From NCBI RefSeq assembly GCF_963678635.1, contig NC_087067.1, positions 24,747,547 through 24,807,546 of the forward strand: a DNA stretch of 60,000 nucleotides, in the 5' to 3' direction. The position numbers and the translations under genes were made by a program. Below, in pieces: positions 56,240-60,000 of the stretch (position 1 is its first letter; every line of letters begins with the position of its first letter). Under the pieces are notes generated by a model. That model saw nothing but the letters and a program-made list of their open reading frames with translations, was not told the origin of the DNA and did not search any database. Origin of the DNA: Symsagittifera roscoffensis (Eukaryota > Xenacoelomorpha > Acoela > Convolutidae).

Positions 56240-59200
56240 GTAAGTTTTTCGAATAATCAAAAAATTCGTAAAAACAATTTCAAAAATTTTGGCCAAAATG
56301 TAATATTATCTCTCGTCATTTTTCATTTCAATTCTTACTTTGTGCAGCGCTTCATGAATCAAATGGGTTCGTTATCTATTCTCTGTAAAGTTTTCGTTTG
56401 CATATTTACCATTGACAATAAAAAAAAATCTTCCGCTACTTCTAACTTCAGCAAAAAAAAATACCAAATTTAATTCCTGGTTCCACCAACAAAAATCCAT
56501 TCACTGGAAACTGAGAGATATTCATAAAACAATATATACCATCAAAACACTACCCTCAAACTGGGAAATATTAATTTTGTGGTAAGCAAAAATTTTTTAT
56601 CAGATTGGTTCTCGACACGACTTTTTAAAAAGAAAACGATTTTTAATTCATTGATCTTTCAAAATAAATGCAGTCTGACCTAAACCTTCACAGAATCAAA
56701 CTGATAAATTGCTAGCACCAGCAAACAAACGCTAGAGCAAAAAAGGATAACCGGTTGACGTGCAAGTAGCACAGAATGTTCCGACCATATTCTTAAAAAA
56801 TACATACGTTTTTTCTTATTTTTTCAAATTAGTGTCGTTTTCTGTGCATGATGTGATGCAAGGATCTAAAGAAAGCCTAGAGTTTAAGCATATTCGACCA
56901 TAACAGTAAAACAGGCAAATTGGCCATTTAAATTGTCATAAAATGACAAGAATAATCCAAAAAAGACAACATTTTTTTGTCATTTATTTGTAAATATTTT
57001 CTATGAATTACTGAAATTTTTATTCCCAAGACCTCGCTGAAAAAAAAATTTAAAACAATTTCACTGGAGTAAACTAAAATTTAATGGACTATCGTTCTAT
57101 AAAAAGTCTGCTCGCTTGCTTTACTCGCTCGAAATTGAAGTTTTTCTCGACAATGGGACAATTTTGAAATTTTCGTTCGAATCAGGGCTGCACGAGCGTT
57201 AATATGACATATCACTCAAAGTATTCTGATAATTTTTTGTAGTAGCTTATCTTGATTCACAAATGAAATTAGCCTTCTCACTTACTTTTCTTGCTCGAAA
57301 ATAGACAAAAAATCAAAAACTTTTAACCTGTTTTTTCTCAATACTGGAACAATTTTCTGAAAATTTTTTAAGTTGTTCGAAACACGACTGAAGGGTGGGT
57401 GAATTGATATATCACTCGAGCAATTCCGAAAATTAATTGCCGTGCCTCCTCATTTAGCGAGGAAAACAAAGAAATTGAAATACACCCGAATACACGAGGA
57501 AAACAAAACGAAAAACTAAAGCACACCCGAATACAAAATTCCTCCCCATTTTCAAATGATTTCAAATTTTAAACGACAAAAGGACACTGAGCATTAACAT
57601 TAGGCCAATTTTGTGAAAAAGGCTGCTTTTGGAACCATGAAGTATTTAACCTTTTTTCTGATAAGAAACACAATTTTTAAAACTGGTTAAATAAGTATGC
57701 TTTTCATTCCACTGCAAAATATTAAAAATTTAGTAAAATTTTGACAGAAAAACACATTCACGTTTTATTTGCTAATTTTTCAATTTTTGTTTCATGGGAG
57801 AGCATTACTTGCCTTGCATTTGAAGCAAAATTTGAAAAAATGAAACCTCTATTACAAAAATACACAGAAGCACAATAGAGAAAAAGCAGAGCTTCGCACT
57901 AATTGCCATTCAACACAAACATAAAAAAACAAAAGTAGAAAAATGAAAAAATGTTGAAAACAAAGTAGGTCTACCAAAACTTAAAGTTTCATAAGTCTCG
58001 ATAGAAGCTCAATTCAGGAAAAACATGCCAAACGATTGAAAAATAAATTAGCAAATAAACAAAACTTACAAAAAGTAAACAAAGCCGAAACTCTTTGTGT
58101 GTGCAGAGACAAGTTAAGCAAAAAACCTGAACTTTTTTGGTTTTAAAATCCTTTTAAGTTTTTCATAAAAATCTTTTAAACCATGAGCAATACAATGACT
58201 ACAATGGGAGTTGTTTAAAGCACAAGCAAAATCAGTGAAGTGGCAAATAAGCCGACAAAATTTGAGCGGACAAACGAAAGTCCGGCAATTGAAATTTAAC
58301 CGAAAAAAATATGCAAGTGCATAAATATTGAAAAATAAAAAAAGTCCGTCCAGGACAAAATCCCCAAGTTAAGATTCAATGATAAAACAATTTGAAATTG
58401 TGTTATTAAAGTTGTTAACCGGAAATAGAAAACTAGTTCCCAATTGCAAGACACTTAATTATTCAATTAAAAGCAAGATGATCATTTTTTCAAACGATAA
58501 ACCTGTCTCTGTTATTTCAATAGTCTCAAACAAGTCAAAGCCGGCTCGAGAAATTTACACCGAGGCAAAAGGAGGCTTCGCGCCGCTTGCGATACAAAAC
58601 AAAAAAGAATTCAGCTAGCCAAAAAAAGCCACTGAAACAAAAAAAATTGAAAACCAACCCAATAACTTTATACATTTGCCGCGTTTGAAATTTGATGCGT
58701 TAGAAGTTCCATTTGCAGAAAACATGTCGAGAAACACAATTGTCGGTATCAAATGAGTATTGAAACGAAATATAACAAGAGATAACTAAGCAGACGAAGC
58801 TTAGGTACACTCCCGCTATGCCGCAAAGAATGTTCAGAAAAATTTTGAGGCAAAAAGCTAAAACGGTTTTAAACGCTGAGCCTTCAAAAAACTGGTATAT
58901 TGGAGGAAATAAGCCAAAAAATAGCAAGCAATAATCTGAATAAGCAGAAAATTCCAGCGCGCAAAAATACCAGAGCGCCGTAACCTTAGTTTCCCAAGCT
59001 TAGGCCTTATCTCTAGTCTTAATGGGTAGACGCCGTCCTTGGATTGAAACGTATTATAAAAAACTAATAAAAGCCTTTTGTGGAGAAAAATTTAAAACCC
59101 AACCCCATCAATAAACATCGTGTGCCAAGTTTGCAACCCTGTCAGTTAAAATTAGATGAGCCCTTACACTATGAAAGCCACTTCAGAAAATTGTTAGTCT

Positions 59201-60000
59201 TAAATGGTAAAACATAAAACCTCAAAACTTAATTTCACTTTTCCAATTTAAGATAGCTGAAAAAAAACGAACCGGAAAACTTACCCAGAAATAGTTGCAC
59301 AAGAAAAGAAGACCAACTTATTCAAAATGCTTAAATTTTAGGAATCAACTGATCTCCCATAAACTTAAAAACAGACCAACTCATTTTCAATTGGTGGTGC
59401 TTCTGCGCTTCAAAGAGATTGTTGAACGTTAAAAAGAGCTTCCTAAGAAAGTTATTTAAAACAACGATATTTCATGCAACCACTAAAAAAATTGGGCCCA
59501 TCCATCAAGGTTTTCTATTTTACTAAATAAACAATTTATAAAGTCAACTTTTAGGTTGTTTCACCAATATGGACATACCTCCTGAACTTTCAAGTTTCAT
59601 CCGATATGTGAATTTTTAACTCAAAAAATGACCCTAATTTTTAATACAAATGATTATCTCGAAAACTAAAATTAAGAGTTGGCAACAGAAGCCAAGTATG
59701 AAACCCTATGGTGAGGGATTTAAGGAATGAAAGAAACTAAGTAACAGCGGTTTCCTTTACTAAGAGTATCTCACTAATCGGATAGGACAGACGAAGTGAG
59801 TAATACGATAAATTGAATCATGCGAATTTTCAATAGATTTGAAGTTAGCATAGGTCGAACGACAAAAAAGTTCGAAGTCAGAACTCGCTTTGAGCGCGAC
59901 CTGTCAGTTTGGTCTTGACACCTAGATAGTATTTATCAATGTTACATAAATCGATTAACTGCATTAACGAAAAGCCGCAGGCATCCACATGTATTAAGTT
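56240..60000. other. Repeat-rich right end, no supported gene
   Basis: 56765-56870 is a copy of the AGCACAGAATGTTCCGACCA repeat. 57100-57560 contains the repeat shared with 38740-39060 and 47880-48130. 58000-58800 resembles 53300-54080. From 58980 to 60000 I see nothing that can be assigned. Short ORFs here look accidental. Confidence 0.45.

Overview
The window is AT-rich eukaryotic DNA, almost certainly from an invertebrate animal. It holds one multi-exon gene of the animal DUF2045/KIAA0930 family, one large tetratricopeptide gene of the SKI-complex (SKIC3/TTC37) type, and a dense mixture of BEL/Pao and Ty3/gypsy-like LTR retrotransposons, tRNA-derived SINEs and small inverted-repeat DNA elements. 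The species cannot be read from the sequence. Very short introns (69 and 73 bp) beside repeat-filled introns of up to 5.5 kb suggest a once compact genome swollen by non-autonomous elements; that is an inference.

Layout. 1-2584 (minus strand): Gag of an LTR retrotransposon, broken by a small deletion, running off the left edge. 2845-3541: a GC-rich minisatellite just upstream of that gag. 4413-4608: a 70-bp tandem repeat. 6198-6654: a MITE with long inverted repeats and a 9-bp target duplication. 8132-19348 (plus strand): the KIAA0930-like gene, which I rebuilt as seven exons with matching splice phases (1254 nt, 417 aa); its introns hold SINEs, a 597-bp tandem duplication inside a diverged repeat array, and a MITE relic. 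20200-35300: repeated copies of the same array-bearing element, apparently interrupted by (a) decayed gypsy-like fragments, one of which carries a macro domain (TARG1/OARD1-like) after its integrase, and (b) a nearly full-length but inactivated BEL/Pao element (28903-34935). 35198-45140: a tandem duplication of a unit of about 4.96 kb. 49165-53100 (minus strand): the SKIC3-like gene in a single 1311-codon exon, with a 186-bp fold-back sequence just past its 3' end. 54143-54586: two weakly supported terminal exons of an unknown plus-strand gene. 54671-55096: a hAT-type MITE with an exact 8-bp target duplication. The rest to 60000 is mostly SINEs and dispersed repeats.

The two cellular genes are unrelated in function as far as can be seen. 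SKIC3 would act as the scaffold of the cytoplasmic SKI complex feeding mRNA to the exosome; the DUF2045 protein has no settled function. The most unusual items are the macro domain in a retroelement, the G-quadruplex-prone minisatellite on the sense strand of the gag leader, and two SINE families with different tRNA-like heads that share a 3' hairpin tail whose stem shows a compensatory base-pair change.
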